DNA of 64,000 nt. Source: Pinibacter soli (GTDB lineage: Bacteria; Bacteroidota; Bacteroidia; Chitinophagales; Chitinophagaceae). The translations under genes and the position numbers were made by a program. Below, piece by piece: positions 44,182 to 53,900 of this stretch. The stretch spans positions 235,603-299,602 of the forward strand of contig NZ_JASBRG010000006.1 in the NCBI RefSeq assembly GCF_029961145.1. Reading direction: 5' to 3'. The notes beneath the pieces are model-generated. The model made no database searches and was not told where the DNA came from. It saw only the letters and a list, made by a program, of their open reading frames with translations. Every line of letters starts with the position of its first letter. The stretch's first letter is position 1.

Positions 44182-44883
44182 CTACAGGTCGCCTAGTTGC
44201 GGCCTCAGAATAATATCCTCCACCACTGCAGTAGGTGAAAGCTGCGAGGCGGCAAATATCATGTTTGCAACATCCTCGGACTCCATGATGCGTTTAGGAT
44301 CTACATCGCTGCCGCTCCAGGAATCGGTATATGCAGCGCCGGGCATTACAGCTGTTACTTTTATATTATGTGGCTTCATTTCTTCGCGTAGATTTTTTGA
44401 GAAGCCCAGCATCGCAAACTTGCTGATGCTGTAAGCTCCGCCATTTGCATATGCCTGCAAAGAAGCGATGGAGCACATATTGAAAATGTGGCCGCTTTTT
44501 CGCGCCATCATTGCCGGCAAAAGTTTTCTTGTAAGATTATAAGCGCCTAATAAGTTCACAGCTAACATTTCTTCCAGAACACCTTCCGGTTCATTGTACA
44601 CGCTGCCGGGAATAAAATAGCCGGCATTATTGATGAGTACATCCACGTCTATTTTTTGCGCCGCGATCCAATCAGCAAATTCTTTCACACTTTCTTTATC
44701 GCTGATATCACAAGGCATTGCTTTTATTGTTACTTCGGAAAATTCTGTTACCAACTCTTCCAGTGTTTTGTACAACTGTGCTGCGCTACGTGAGCAGATG
44801 TAAACATTATGTCCGTTCGAGGCAAATTTCCTTGCGAGCGATTTTCCAAAACCCTTGGATGCGCCTGTGATAATGATGTTCAT
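44182..44883 (-). CDS. Short-chain dehydrogenase/reductase
   Basis: A 233-residue classical SDR. The cofactor loop is GASKGFGKSLA (7-17), the NAG-type motif is LINNAGYF (about 85-92), and the catalytic Ser, Tyr and Lys are in CSIASLQAYANGGAYSISK (about 137-155). Basic residues after the second strand (CSRSAAQL) suit NADPH. Substrate is unknown; length and motif set resemble sepiapterin reductase or YdfG-like enzymes. Confidence 0.92.
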   Translation of the reverse strand: MNIIITGASKGFGKSLARKFASNGHNVYICSRSAAQLYKTLEELVTEFSEVTIKAMPCDISDKESVKEFADWIAAQKIDVDVLINNAGYFIPGSVYNEPEGVLEEMLAVNLLGAYNLTRKLLPAMMARKSGHIFNMCSIASLQAYANGGAYSISKFAMLGFSKNLREEMKPHNIKVTAVMPGAAYTDSWSGSDVDPKRIMESEDVANMIFAASQLSPTAVVEDIILRPQLGDL

Positions 44884-44917
44884 TTACTTGCGGTATCTTT
44901 GTGCTGCAATTTACGGG

Positions 44918-45019
44918 GAGTTGGCACACAGATGACACTGATTAGACTGATTTACTCTGATTTTTTTGGAGAGTTAGCACACAGATGACACGGATTAGAC
45001 GGATTTACACGGATTTTTC
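44918..45019. repeat. Direct repeat pair, family D (ACACAGATGACACGGATTAGAC words)
   Basis: Two copies of a unit of about 49 bases, at 44918-44966 and 44972-45019, each opening with GAGTTGGCACACAGATGACA or GAGTTAGCACACAGATGACA and running into GATTAGACTGATTTAC or GATTAGACGGATTTAC. The copies are in the same direction, unlike other elements here. The same words form an inverted pair at 59570-59652. Confidence 0.8.
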
Positions 45020-45068
45020 GGATAAACACAAACACTGTTAACAGTCAGCGCTGCCGCACAGAAAGCCC

Positions 45069-45096
45069 ATTAATTTTTAATTATTAATTATTAATT
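45069..45096. repeat. Tandem words of family L (TTAATTATTAATTA), single arm
   Basis: ATTAATTTTTAATTATTAAT and TATTAATTC run upstream of the HAD gene. The full inverted form is at 62893-63033. Confidence 0.55.
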
Positions 45097-45131
45097 CGCA
45101 ATAGCGCAACTTTAAAATTTTTAAAGAAAGA

Positions 45132-45827
45132 ATGAACTATAAGCATTTATTTTTCGACCTCGATCATACTCTATGGGATTTTGAAACGAACGCTAAAAAT
45201 ACCATGCAACATTTGTATGGACATTTTTCATTAAAAGATATTGGCATCACTGATTTTGATGAGTTTTACAAACAATATAGCATCCACAACCAAAGATTAT
45301 GGCAACGCTATCATAAGGGATTTATTAAATCTGATGAATTGCGCTGGAAAAGGGTTTGGCATACATTGCTCGATTTTAAAATAGGAGATGAAAAACTTGC
45401 CAAAGAAATGAGTGCGCATTTCCTGGATATGCTGCCCAACAGAACAGCGCTTTTCCCTTATGCGATTGAAATTTTGCAATACCTGAAAAATAAAGGCTAC
45501 CGGATGCACCTTATCACCAACGGTTTTGAAACAGTGCAGCACAGCAAATTGAAATATTCTGGCCTTACGGATTTTTTTGAAAACGTCATCACTTCCGAAG
45601 GCAGTAACAGCATAAAGCCTAACAAAGAGATTTTTGAATATGCATTAAAAAAAGCCGGTGCCACTATCGAAGAGAGCCTGATGATCGGCGACAACCTGGA
45701 AGCTGATATCCAGGGAGCAATGAACGCAGGAATAGACCAGGTGTTTGTAAATCATATTAACGAGCAAACGGAGCTCAAGCCGACTTATACGATTTATAAG
45801 TTGCAGGAACTGGAGGACATTTTATAA
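45132..45827 (+). CDS. yjjG: HAD family nucleotidase (YjjG type)
   Basis: A 231-residue haloacid-dehalogenase phosphatase. Motif I is FFDLDHTLWDF (8-18, nucleophile Asp10), motif II is LITNGFE (about 135-141), motif III has Lys in SIKPNKEIF and motif IV is MIGDNLEADIQGA. The WDF after motif I and the helical cap are typical of the YjjG subfamily, which removes phosphate from non-canonical pyrimidine nucleotides. It is followed by a family A repeat. Confidence 0.9.
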   Translation: MNYKHLFFDLDHTLWDFETNAKNTMQHLYGHFSLKDIGITDFDEFYKQYSIHNQRLWQRYHKGFIKSDELRWKRVWHTLLDFKIGDEKLAKEMSAHFLDMLPNRTALFPYAIEILQYLKNKGYRMHLITNGFETVQHSKLKYSGLTDFFENVITSEGSNSIKPNKEIFEYALKKAGATIEESLMIGDNLEADIQGAMNAGIDQVFVNHINEQTELKPTYTIYKLQELEDIL

Positions 45828-45830
45828 TAA

Positions 45831-45928
45831 TTGAATTACTGAATCCACTGAATAACCGAATGTTTGCGCTTTGTTTTGCACGACAATTACCAACCACTGG
45901 TTGTTCAGTTATTCAGTTACTCAATCTG
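45831..45928. repeat. Inverted repeat, family A
   Basis: Left arm 45831-45862 (TTGAATTACTGAATCCACTG and AATAACCGAATG), right arm 45899-45928 (GGTTGTTCAGTTATTCAGTT and ACTCAATC). It starts three bases after the stop of the HAD gene and lies ahead of the helicase gene in the same direction. Confidence 0.8.
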
Positions 45929-46000
45929 TTGGCCCTTAGCTCCTTAACTAATCCTTTCCCCATTTTATTTTTTTTATTTTTCCTTTTGTAACTTGCGGCC

Positions 46001-48349
46001 ATGCATGATTACTTAAGCGGATTGAATGAGAGACAGCGTGAGGCTGTACTGCATTGCAATGGACCAATAATGATAGTGGCTGGTGCCGGAAGCGGAAAGA
46101 CAAAAGTTCTTACTACACGTATTGCTCACCTGATGGCGCACCACAAAGTTGACAGTTTCAACATCCTCGCCCTCACTTTTACCAACAAGGCGGCGAAAGA
46201 AATGAAGGAAAGGGTGGAGAAGATTTTGCACAACACAGAAGCTCGCAATTTATATATCGGAACCTTTCACAGTGTATTTGCAAGGATACTTCGTGCTGAG
46301 GCACACAATCTTGGTTACCCGAACAGTTTTACCATTTATGATACGGATGATGCCAAAGGCGTTATAAAAACGGTGGTAAACGAATTGAATCTTGATGACA
46401 AAATATACAAACCAAATGTTGTTTACAACCGCATTTCTTCGGCGAAGAACGCATTGGTAGGTCCAGAGGAATATGCAAGAGATTATGGTATTCAGCAGGA
46501 AGATTTGAGAGCCAACCGCCCGGCAATGGCACAGATCTACGATGCGTATGCCAAACGTTGCTTTAAAAATGGCGCAATGGATTTTGATGATCTGTTGCTG
46601 AACATGTACAAGCTGCTGAAAAACCATCCGGATGCGTTGAGCAAGTACCAGCGCAAGTTTAAATACATTTTGATCGATGAGTACCAGGATACCAATCCGG
46701 CGCAGTATGAAATTATCAAACTGCTGGGCGCTATGCATGAAAACATTTGCGTAGTAGGTGATGATGCACAAAGTATCTATAGTTTCCGTGGAGCAACTAT
46801 TCAAAACATTCTTCAGTTCCAGAAAGATTACGATGATGTAAAAGTGGTGAAGTTGGAACAGAACTACAGAAGTTCTCAGAACATTATCAGTGTAGCCAAC
46901 GAGGTTATTAAAAATAACAAGGGACAGATTCCTAAAAATCTTTGGACAGACAATGCCGAAGGTGAAAAGATCAAACTCGTACGCACAGCGAGCGATAACG
47001 ACGAAGGGAAATTTGTGGCAGATACTATTAAGGAACTTAAACTTCGTAACCACATCAGCAACAAAGATGTGGCGATACTTTACCGTACCAATGCGCAGAG
47101 CCGTGCATTTGAGGAAAGCTTAAGAAGGCTCGCCATTCCTTATATCATCTACGGTGGCCTTAGCTTCTACCAACGCAAGGAGGTAAAAGACATGGTGGCT
47201 TACCTGCGTGTGATCGCGAACCCGAAGGACGAAGAAGCGCTGAAACGTATCATCAACTATCCTGTTCGCGGCATTGGAAAAACGACTATTGATAAGGCAG
47301 TCCTTTTTGCGAATGCCAACAACATTAGCATGTGGGATGTGCTGGTGAATGCACAACAGTTCGGTTTTAAGTCGGGAACACTCGAAGCCATCGATCAGTT
47401 TGTAACGATGATTCAAATGTTCCAAAGCGAGCTGCCTAAACGCAATGCTTATGAAATTGCATTTGCGGTCGGCAAAAACACCAATCTTGTAAAAGAGCTT
47501 TTCAACGATAAAAGTACAGAAGGTGTTGCGAGATATGAGAACGTACAGGAGTTGCTGAACAGTATCAAGGAATTTACCGAAACCCCAATGAACGAAGAAG
47601 ACGGAGAAGTGGGTGATAAAGGTTTGGGCACATATTTACAACAGATCACGTTATTGACAGATGCTGACAACAAAGACCCAGATGCGGATGTTGTAAAACT
47701 GATGACGATTCACGCAGCGAAAGGTCTTGAGTTCCCTGTGGTGTTTGCGGCAGGTTTGGAGGAAACGCTTTTCCCAAGCGCCATGAGCATCAACACAAGA
47801 GAAGAACTGGAAGAAGAGCGCCGTTTGTTTTATGTGGTGATCACAAGGGCGAAGCAAAAATTATTTATTACTCATGCCAACAGCCGTTATCGCTTTGGCA
47901 GCCTGATACAAAATGAACCGAGCCGTTTTATAGAAGAGATCCCGAATGAATTTTTGGACAGAACTTCTGCCGGTGGCGGTCCACGCAATCAAACCGGAAG
48001 CTGGGGTGGCGGCTCTGCATTCGACAGAATGCGCGGAGGTTATGGTAACAGTGCGCAGGAAGCAGAAAAACAATACGGCGCGCCTCCTGCAAAGAAAGCA
48101 GCAACGCCTTCGTACATTGCGCCAAAGCCTGCTGCTAAAACAGTGGAGCATGTGCCAACGAAAGATTTTGTTCCGAGCGATACTACGACCTTGCAGGCTG
48201 GACAAAAAGTGGAGCACCAGAAATTTGGTTTTGGTGTAGTGGAAAAAATGGAAGGCAGCGCACACAATCCGATTGCTACCGTAAAATTTGAATTGAACGG
48301 AGAAAAGAAGATCATGTTGAACTATGCGAAACTGAGGATTGTTGAGTAA
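46001..48349 (+). CDS. pcrA: UvrD/PcrA-type superfamily 1A DNA helicase
   Basis: A 782-residue 3'-5' helicase for repair and replication. Motifs are complete: Q motif LNERQREAV, Walker A GAGSGKT (28-34), ALTFTNKAAKEM, Walker B IDEYQDTNPAQYE (about 226-238), GDDAQSIYSFRGA, NYRSSQNI, VKLMTIHAAKGLEFPVV and VVITRAKQKL. The C-terminal 50 residues (GQKVEHQKFGFGVVEKMEG) form the Tudor-like domain that binds RNA polymerase in PcrA/UvrD, after a Gly/Ala/Pro-rich linker. It is preceded by a family A repeat. Confidence 0.96.
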   Translation: MHDYLSGLNERQREAVLHCNGPIMIVAGAGSGKTKVLTTRIAHLMAHHKVDSFNILALTFTNKAAKEMKERVEKILHNTEARNLYIGTFHSVFARILRAEAHNLGYPNSFTIYDTDDAKGVIKTVVNELNLDDKIYKPNVVYNRISSAKNALVGPEEYARDYGIQQEDLRANRPAMAQIYDAYAKRCFKNGAMDFDDLLLNMYKLLKNHPDALSKYQRKFKYILIDEYQDTNPAQYEIIKLLGAMHENICVVGDDAQSIYSFRGATIQNILQFQKDYDDVKVVKLEQNYRSSQNIISVANEVIKNNKGQIPKNLWTDNAEGEKIKLVRTASDNDEGKFVADTIKELKLRNHISNKDVAILYRTNAQSRAFEESLRRLAIPYIIYGGLSFYQRKEVKDMVAYLRVIANPKDEEALKRIINYPVRGIGKTTIDKAVLFANANNISMWDVLVNAQQFGFKSGTLEAIDQFVTMIQMFQSELPKRNAYEIAFAVGKNTNLVKELFNDKSTEGVARYENVQELLNSIKEFTETPMNEEDGEVGDKGLGTYLQQITLLTDADNKDPDADVVKLMTIHAAKGLEFPVVFAAGLEETLFPSAMSINTREELEEERRLFYVVITRAKQKLFITHANSRYRFGSLIQNEPSRFIEEIPNEFLDRTSAGGGPRNQTGSWGGGSAFDRMRGGYGNSAQEAEKQYGAPPAKKAATPSYIAPKPAAKTVEHVPTKDFVPSDTTTLQAGQKVEHQKFGFGVVEKMEGSAHNPIATVKFELNGEKKIMLNYAKLRIVE

Positions 48350-48357
48350 TTTGAGCG

Positions 48358-48455
48358 AGGGAATTTAAAAATTTGAAGATTTGAGAATTTGAAAATACGG
48401 CGGCCTGGAAGGTGTACGAAGTACGAAATACATTGGTGTTGTACTTCATAACGAA
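48358..48455. repeat. Compound repeat: family C tandem words followed by a family G inverted pair
   Basis: 48358-48395 holds AATTTAAAAATTTGAAGATT and TGAGAATTTGAAAAT. Directly after it, 48408-48455 has GTGTACGAAGTACGAAATAC and then GTACTTCATAACGAA. Two families are thus placed end to end in one gap. Confidence 0.65.
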
Positions 48456-48504
48456 CCCCGGACCTTGAACATAAATTTTAACACATCAACTAAAACAAAC
48501 TGTT

Positions 48505-48774
48505 ATGGTGCAACTACCAAAATTCATGATTGCTGATGACCCGGTAACAGATCCGGATAATGAATATATCATTCACACGCACCAGCCGCGTTTTGTAGCT
48601 AAACGTGTGGAAGATGAAGATGGAGAAAGTGCGCATATCGATATCGTGGAAGAGATCGATGATGTAGAAGCATTTTTCAAAAATGATCCTGATAAAAAAG
48701 AAAAACTCCTCGAAGAGCTGGAATCCTGGTATTATGATTACATGGATTGGCTGGAAGCCGATGAGGACGAATAG
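48505..48774 (+). CDS. Small acidic conserved protein of unknown function
   Basis: An 89-residue cytoplasmic protein with ATG start, rich in Asp and Glu (about one third of residues). The N-terminal half reads like a small beta fold (PRFVAKRVEDEDGESAHIDIVEEID) and the C-terminal half like an acidic amphipathic helix (KEKLLEELESWYYDYMDWLE). I do not recognise a family. It has a clean intrinsic terminator directly downstream, which supports a real and well-expressed gene. It follows the helicase in the same direction, but a 155-base repeat-filled gap separates them. Confidence 0.75.
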   Translation: MVQLPKFMIADDPVTDPDNEYIIHTHQPRFVAKRVEDEDGESAHIDIVEEIDDVEAFFKNDPDKKEKLLEELESWYYDYMDWLEADEDE

Positions 48775-48780
48775 ATAATA

Positions 48781-48810
48781 GATCCCATTGCATTTGCAAT
48801 GGGATTTTTG
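48781..48810 (+). terminator. Intrinsic terminator after the small acidic protein gene
   Basis: Perfect ten-base stem ATCCCATTGC / GCAATGGGAT with loop ATTT, followed by TTTTG. It begins seven bases after the stop codon. Confidence 0.92.
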
Positions 48811-48938
48811 CTTTATGGGATTTTAAAGAAGCCAACACCCGCCTTACTTGTTTTTCCATCATGCAACGCAATAATAAGTTCCATTGTCAGGCTAAAGTCG
48901 TGTACAAACACCTTGCATTAACTCTAAACAAAACGACT

Positions 48939-50108
48939 ATGCTAAAACATAACCTTGGCCTTTTATTATTATTCTTTCTGGTTTTTACAAGTTGCACCAA
49001 GAGTACCACTGCCACCGATGCAACGGACACTTACGCTGCGGGAGGAGTAAGTTCAAGCGCTACGGGTGGTGGTTCAGGTTCAGGTAGCCAGGCAGGGGTA
49101 ATTACGGCCGGCGAATGGAACGATCTTGACAACTGGAAGTTTTGGGACACCCTGATAATAAAGGAAGACTTTAAGAAATTTCCGTCTTACTGGTCTTTTT
49201 ATAACAATAATAGGATATCGGTAAAAGTTAGCAGTACTGATGGCTCGCCGGTGGCAAATGCCGTTGTTAAATTAAAAAGAAATGGCGGTGTTATATTCAG
49301 TGCAAAAACTGATAATAAAGGAACCGCTGAACTATGGAGTGATTTGTTTACCGAAAGTTCATCAGCAACAACTTCCGGTATGTCCATAGATATTAATAAC
49401 GGCGCCTTTACACTTGCCAGTGTAAAAACGTATAAGGATGGAGTAAACAACATTACAATTTCACCGCAGGCGATAAAAAATAGAATTGAGATAGCTTTTG
49501 TGGTAGACGCTACCAGTTCAATGGCTGATGAGCTAGAGTATTTAAAAAATGAGTTACTGGATGTGATAACACGGGCCAAAGCCTCGAACTCCGCCGCAGA
49601 AGTGTTTTCGTCGGCAGTTTTTTACAGAGACCGCGGCGACGACTATTTAACCAAAGTCTCGCCATTTACCACCGATGCAAATACAACGATAAATTTTATT
49701 AAGGATCAACATGCTTCCGGCGGAGGCGACTTTCCCGAAGCCGTTGATGCCGCATTGGATAAAGCGGTAAACGAGTTGCAATGGTCTGACGATGCAAGAA
49801 CACGTTTGTTGTTTTTAATACTGGATGCGCCCCCACATCACGAGCAGAATGTTATTAGCAGTGTGCAGACGTCCATATCAAAAGCAGCAGGAAAAGGTAT
49901 AAAGGTTATTCCTATCACTGCAAGTGGAATTGATAAAGAAACAGAGTTCATGATGCGATTTATGGCAATATCAACAAATGGAACTTATGTTTTTGTAACT
50001 AATGACAGTGGAATAGGAAACACTCATATTGCGGCCTCGGTTGGGCCATACACAGTGGAGTATCTAAATGATTTAATGGTGAGATTGATCAATAAGTATG
50101 CACAGTAG
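48939..50108 (+). CDS. Lipoprotein with von Willebrand factor A domain
   Basis: A 389-residue lipoprotein (FLVFTSCTKST, lipid-bearing Cys19), followed by a Gly/Ser/Thr-rich spacer (about 20-62). A carboxypeptidase-regulatory-like or Ig-like domain (about 85-165; PVANAVVKLKRNG, NKGTAELW) precedes a VWA domain (about 180-385) with an intact MIDAS start DATSSM and GGGDFPEAVDAALDKAV. ATG 48939 is chosen because it gives the lipoprotein signal; an upstream ATG (48861) adds a non-signal stretch. Its VWA type resembles extracellular VWA proteins rather than BatA/B. Role unknown; a surface adhesion or scaffold protein is possible. Confidence 0.85.
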   Translation: MLKHNLGLLLLFFLVFTSCTKSTTATDATDTYAAGGVSSSATGGGSGSGSQAGVITAGEWNDLDNWKFWDTLIIKEDFKKFPSYWSFYNNNRISVKVSSTDGSPVANAVVKLKRNGGVIFSAKTDNKGTAELWSDLFTESSSATTSGMSIDINNGAFTLASVKTYKDGVNNITISPQAIKNRIEIAFVVDATSSMADELEYLKNELLDVITRAKASNSAAEVFSSAVFYRDRGDDYLTKVSPFTTDANTTINFIKDQHASGGGDFPEAVDAALDKAVNELQWSDDARTRLLFLILDAPPHHEQNVISSVQTSISKAAGKGIKVIPITASGIDKETEFMMRFMAISTNGTYVFVTNDSGIGNTHIAASVGPYTVEYLNDLMVRLINKYAQ

Positions 50109-50148
50109 CTGGTGCGGATGAAATTGCAGATATACGAAGGCGATGTGC

Positions 50149-50226
50149 GTGTACTTGTCCGGAGTACGAAAGTTTTTGCGAAGCAAATATCTCAACGGCT
50201 TTCATACTCCGGACAAGTACTTCGTC
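50149..50226. repeat. Inverted repeat, family G variant (GTACTTGTCCGGAGTACGAA), between convergent genes
   Basis: Left arm 50149-50173 (GTGTACTTGTCCGGAGTACG and AAAG), right arm 50199-50226 (CTTTCATACTCCGGACAAGT and ACTTCGTCC). Three or four mismatches separate the arms. It fills the gap between the VWA lipoprotein and the rhodanese-thioredoxin gene. Confidence 0.8.
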
Positions 50227-50229
50227 CAC

Positions 50230-50925
50230 TTATTTTTCAATCGCTTTCTTTAACTCATCTTTCTCCACCACGCCCTGTTTTCTCCAAACTTCTTTTCCGT
50301 TTTTGTAAACGATAAACGTCGGAATCTTATCAATACCCATCGATTTCATCAGCGAGGTATTTGCGCCGCCATCTATTTTTACAAGTTCAAACTTTCCGTT
50401 TAATTCTTTCTGCAAATCTTCAATTACAGGCTCCATTTTTTTGCAAGGCGGGCACCATTCAGCACCAAAATTTACCAACACTATTTTCTTCACATTCACT
50501 TTTGCAGCGAACTCGTCAGTTGTCATTTCCGGAACATCGGCAGCACCTGCAACAGGTTTATTTGCCTGCTTCCACGAAATCATTCCGCCTTGTAATTCTT
50601 CTACATCTTTAAAACCATTTTCGCGGAGATATTTTGCTGCCGCAGCACTTCTTCCGCCTACCTGGCAGTAGATCAGTACTGGTTTATTTTTATCGAGATA
50701 CTGTACCCGGTCCTTAAACTCTTCTTTATTGTTCCAGTCTGCCTGCAATGAATTGGCAATGTGGCCATTGCTATATTCACCGGACGTACGAACATCCAAT
50801 AGTTGTTTGTTACTACTTATTTGTTGCTGAAATTCATCCGCGGAAAGCACAGTTTTTGATTGGGCATTCAGGTTACACGAAATCAGGAACACGCTCATTA
50901 CTTGTGCGATCAATACATTTTTCAT
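50230..50925 (-). CDS. Exported rhodanese-thioredoxin fusion
   Basis: A 231-residue exported protein with a signal ending in VFLISC (possible lipid-bearing Cys17) or NLNAQ. A rhodanese domain (about 25-125) has the active-site loop C87-Q-V-G-G-R-S, and a thioredoxin domain (about 133-231) has W157-C-P-P-C161 and the cis-proline IPTFIVY. The pair of domains could move sulfane sulfur or reduce a persulfide formed on Cys87. It lies 24 bases downstream of the large AsmA-like gene, probably in one transcript. Confidence 0.92.
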   Translation of the reverse strand: MKNVLIAQVMSVFLISCNLNAQSKTVLSADEFQQQISSNKQLLDVRTSGEYSNGHIANSLQADWNNKEEFKDRVQYLDKNKPVLIYCQVGGRSAAAAKYLRENGFKDVEELQGGMISWKQANKPVAGAADVPEMTTDEFAAKVNVKKIVLVNFGAEWCPPCKKMEPVIEDLQKELNGKFELVKIDGGANTSLMKSMGIDKIPTFIVYKNGKEVWRKQGVVEKDELKKAIEK

Positions 50926-50949
50926 GGTGCGAATTTAAATTTTGAAACC

Positions 50950-53900
50950 CTAATTATCTGTTAACTGATTATCCAACACAACGCTCTTTTGTTTGGCTTT
51001 CTTTTCCTGCTTGCGAAGGGCTTTATTACTTTTAGCGCCTGTACTTGTCATCACACCACTGAAAGTAAGTTTGACGAGGTAGTTGAAAATGAATTTAGAA
51101 TCTATTCTTTCAAAATAAATATTGCCGGTCCTGTTGTTGTTTTTATTTTTCACAACCGTGTTGGCTGCAAAGCTTTTTAGTCTTGTGGAAAATGAGGAAT
51201 TATTCTTTTTCGTTTCATCCAGCAATTCCAGAATCAGGTTGTGATAATAGAAATCCATTTTCCCTTTACCGGAAAAATTATCAGCCCTGATGGAAAAATT
51301 TAATTTATCCATCTCACCCGATCGTACAATAGCAGATGCAAGCGGCACCAGCAACGGATTCAGGTCCTTCAGGCTAAAGGCACTCATTTGTACATTCGCA
51401 GTAAACACATCGTTTCTGCTGTAAAGAGGTGCCGCATATTGCAACGCAAGTCTGCTCTTGTTCATAAACAGCGAAGAAGCATTTACACGAAACGTATCAT
51501 TCGGGTGCGTTTCCTTCATCCTGAAAGGAAATGCATTGCCATTGATATCGTTGAAGGTTACTGTTCCTTCTTTCTTTGTTTTTTCAGATAATTCTGTATA
51601 GCTGATATTGCCGTTGGCAAATGAAATCGTGTCAATGTCTACAGACAGCGATGAGCGCTTCATTAGCGTAGCCGGCAAAGATTTGTACAGTTTATTTGCG
51701 GGATAAGTTTTGTCTCTGTAGGTGGAAACATTGAAACCGTTTATGAAGATATTATTTGCGCTAAAATTTTTTCTTCCTGTTTGCAAACTAACATATGGTT
51801 TGTAAACGGAAATGTTGCTGATCTTTCCCGTTATGTAATCTGTCTGAAATTTTACACTATCAAAATATTGTTTTGCTGAAAGCCTTGGCGCAAATGAAAA
51901 AGAACCAATGTTCAATTTGTTTTCTGCGCCTGAATAGTTGATACTGTCAATAACATAGTTTGTTGTGGTCGTAGGAAAAGCAAGATGGTTCGCGGCAACA
52001 AATGATGCGTGATTAGGCGATATCCATTCTGCAACTGGCGGTTTTTCTGACGTGAGCCATTGTAAATTGTGCGCATCCATGCTTACATTTTCAGCAACAA
52101 ATGAATGTGTGCGTCCACTATGAAATTGTATGTCTGTGTTGGCAATAGTAAAAGTTTTTACATTCATTGCTCTCTCTCCATCGTCACCTGTTAAGCTAAA
52201 ACTTGTTCTAAACGTTTTGCCTGTAATGTTTGCGAGTGTTGTATCCTGTTGAAAATGAAATGTGTAGTCTTTGCAACCAAGTCTTGCTGTAATGTTTTTG
52301 TCCGTCGTATTAAAAGTTTCCAAACCAATATCAGATGAAGGAGATATAAACACCATATTGTTTTTCTTCACTGTCAGGTCTACATTAATCAGCCTTGATC
52401 GTTGCAGGTTAAACAACCATCTGCCTTTCGCTGAATTTTTTTGTGTTTTCTCTGTGTTGGCAAATACCGCGTACACTTTTGCCGTGTCTGCATACAAATG
52501 ATCAAGTGCAATTTGCCGCGTGGCAATGTCGAACTGTGATGGTTGAAAATACAATCGCTGTGAATTGATCAGCAATGTATCGCCATTTTGCATTCGTTGT
52601 AGCGAAAAATCTTCTATGGTGGACAACGAGCCTACAACAATTGAAATTTTCGACGTTTTTGCATTGATATAGTTGTCGGAAAAATTTACATCTGCCGTGT
52701 GCGCCTCCTTCAAACTGAAAGTAACAGGTTCTCCTGTTGTCTTGTGTACATTTTGTAGAACCGCAGAAATATTGTTCCCTGAAATTTTTATGTCGCTGCG
52801 TTCAAATGATGACAAATGAATATTGTTCAGCACAAAGGTTTCTATGTCCAGGTCAAGACTAGCCCTTTGGGTAGCAGAAGATTGACCGCGATTTCGTGAT
52901 TCGTGCGTAATGGTGGCATCATTTATTTCAACAGATTTAGCTATGAACTTATTGTCATCAAGAATGATGGCCAGATCCGGATGGTCGATGATGAGGGACT
53001 TACCTTCGATGTGTTTATTCTCGTTACGCTGAAAATTGAAATTGTCCAAATGCAATATCTTGTCCTCTTTATATTGCATAGATGTAGCTTGAAAATTGTA
53101 CGAGCTGTTTTCAAACTGAAGATGCTTGGCAGATATATTTTGCAGTGCATCCAGCAGATCAGCACTGTTTTGTAAGCGAAGCCTGTTGTTCTTGAACTTG
53201 AAATATAAATGCAGGCTGTCTGCGCTAAATTTGAGCGGTCTTTCTCCGTAACGCACCACAGAGTAAGTTCCATTGTTAAACTCAAGTTCCTCAATGTCTG
53301 CGTTAAGCGTTATACCTCTCAAAATGGAGCCTAATGATTTTGCAGATTCTCCTTCTTTCAATCCTTTCAATTCATGTTTGATCACGGCTGATTCAAGTAC
53401 AAATTTTTTCGCTTTTATTTTCTTTTCTACCAGCAACATTCCTATATCCGCTCCGTCGATCGTTAATTGCGGAAGAGACAGCAAAGGCTTGGTAGCAGTA
53501 CTTGTCGGGTACACAAACAAGTTTTTCAAAACAATATCGCCGCCATTTTTTATGCTGAACTGGTTGAACTGCATCCGGTATTTATTGCGCGGCGAAAAAG
53601 ATTCGTATTCTTTTACAGAGAAGGTAAAATCGCCAAGATCGATGGTGCCGGAATCCCCGGCGGTGATATAAATGTCATTCACTTGCAAAGTGTGTTTCTC
53701 TATATCAATATTTCTTTCCTGTCGCAGAAAACGAGTAACCAGGTGCGTGTTGGCATTCTTCATTTCCAGGTAGTGCACATCAATATCTCCAAACAAATGC
53801 GACACCACATCATGCATAATGTGCTTTACATCTTTGGATTTGTTTGCCTTCGGCGAAAGGTTCACTGCAAGTTCCGTCCGCGGTTGGTTGATCATTACCG

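Noticed and set aside
44918..45019. CRISPR-like direct repeats
   Set aside because: Only two copies, a unit of about 49 bases with a five-base spacer, no cas genes, and the same words form palindromes elsewhere.
46250..47053. Long open frame (267 codons) on the minus strand inside the helicase gene
   Set aside because: It is antisense to conserved helicase motifs, has no recognisable domain and is explained by codon bias of the real gene.
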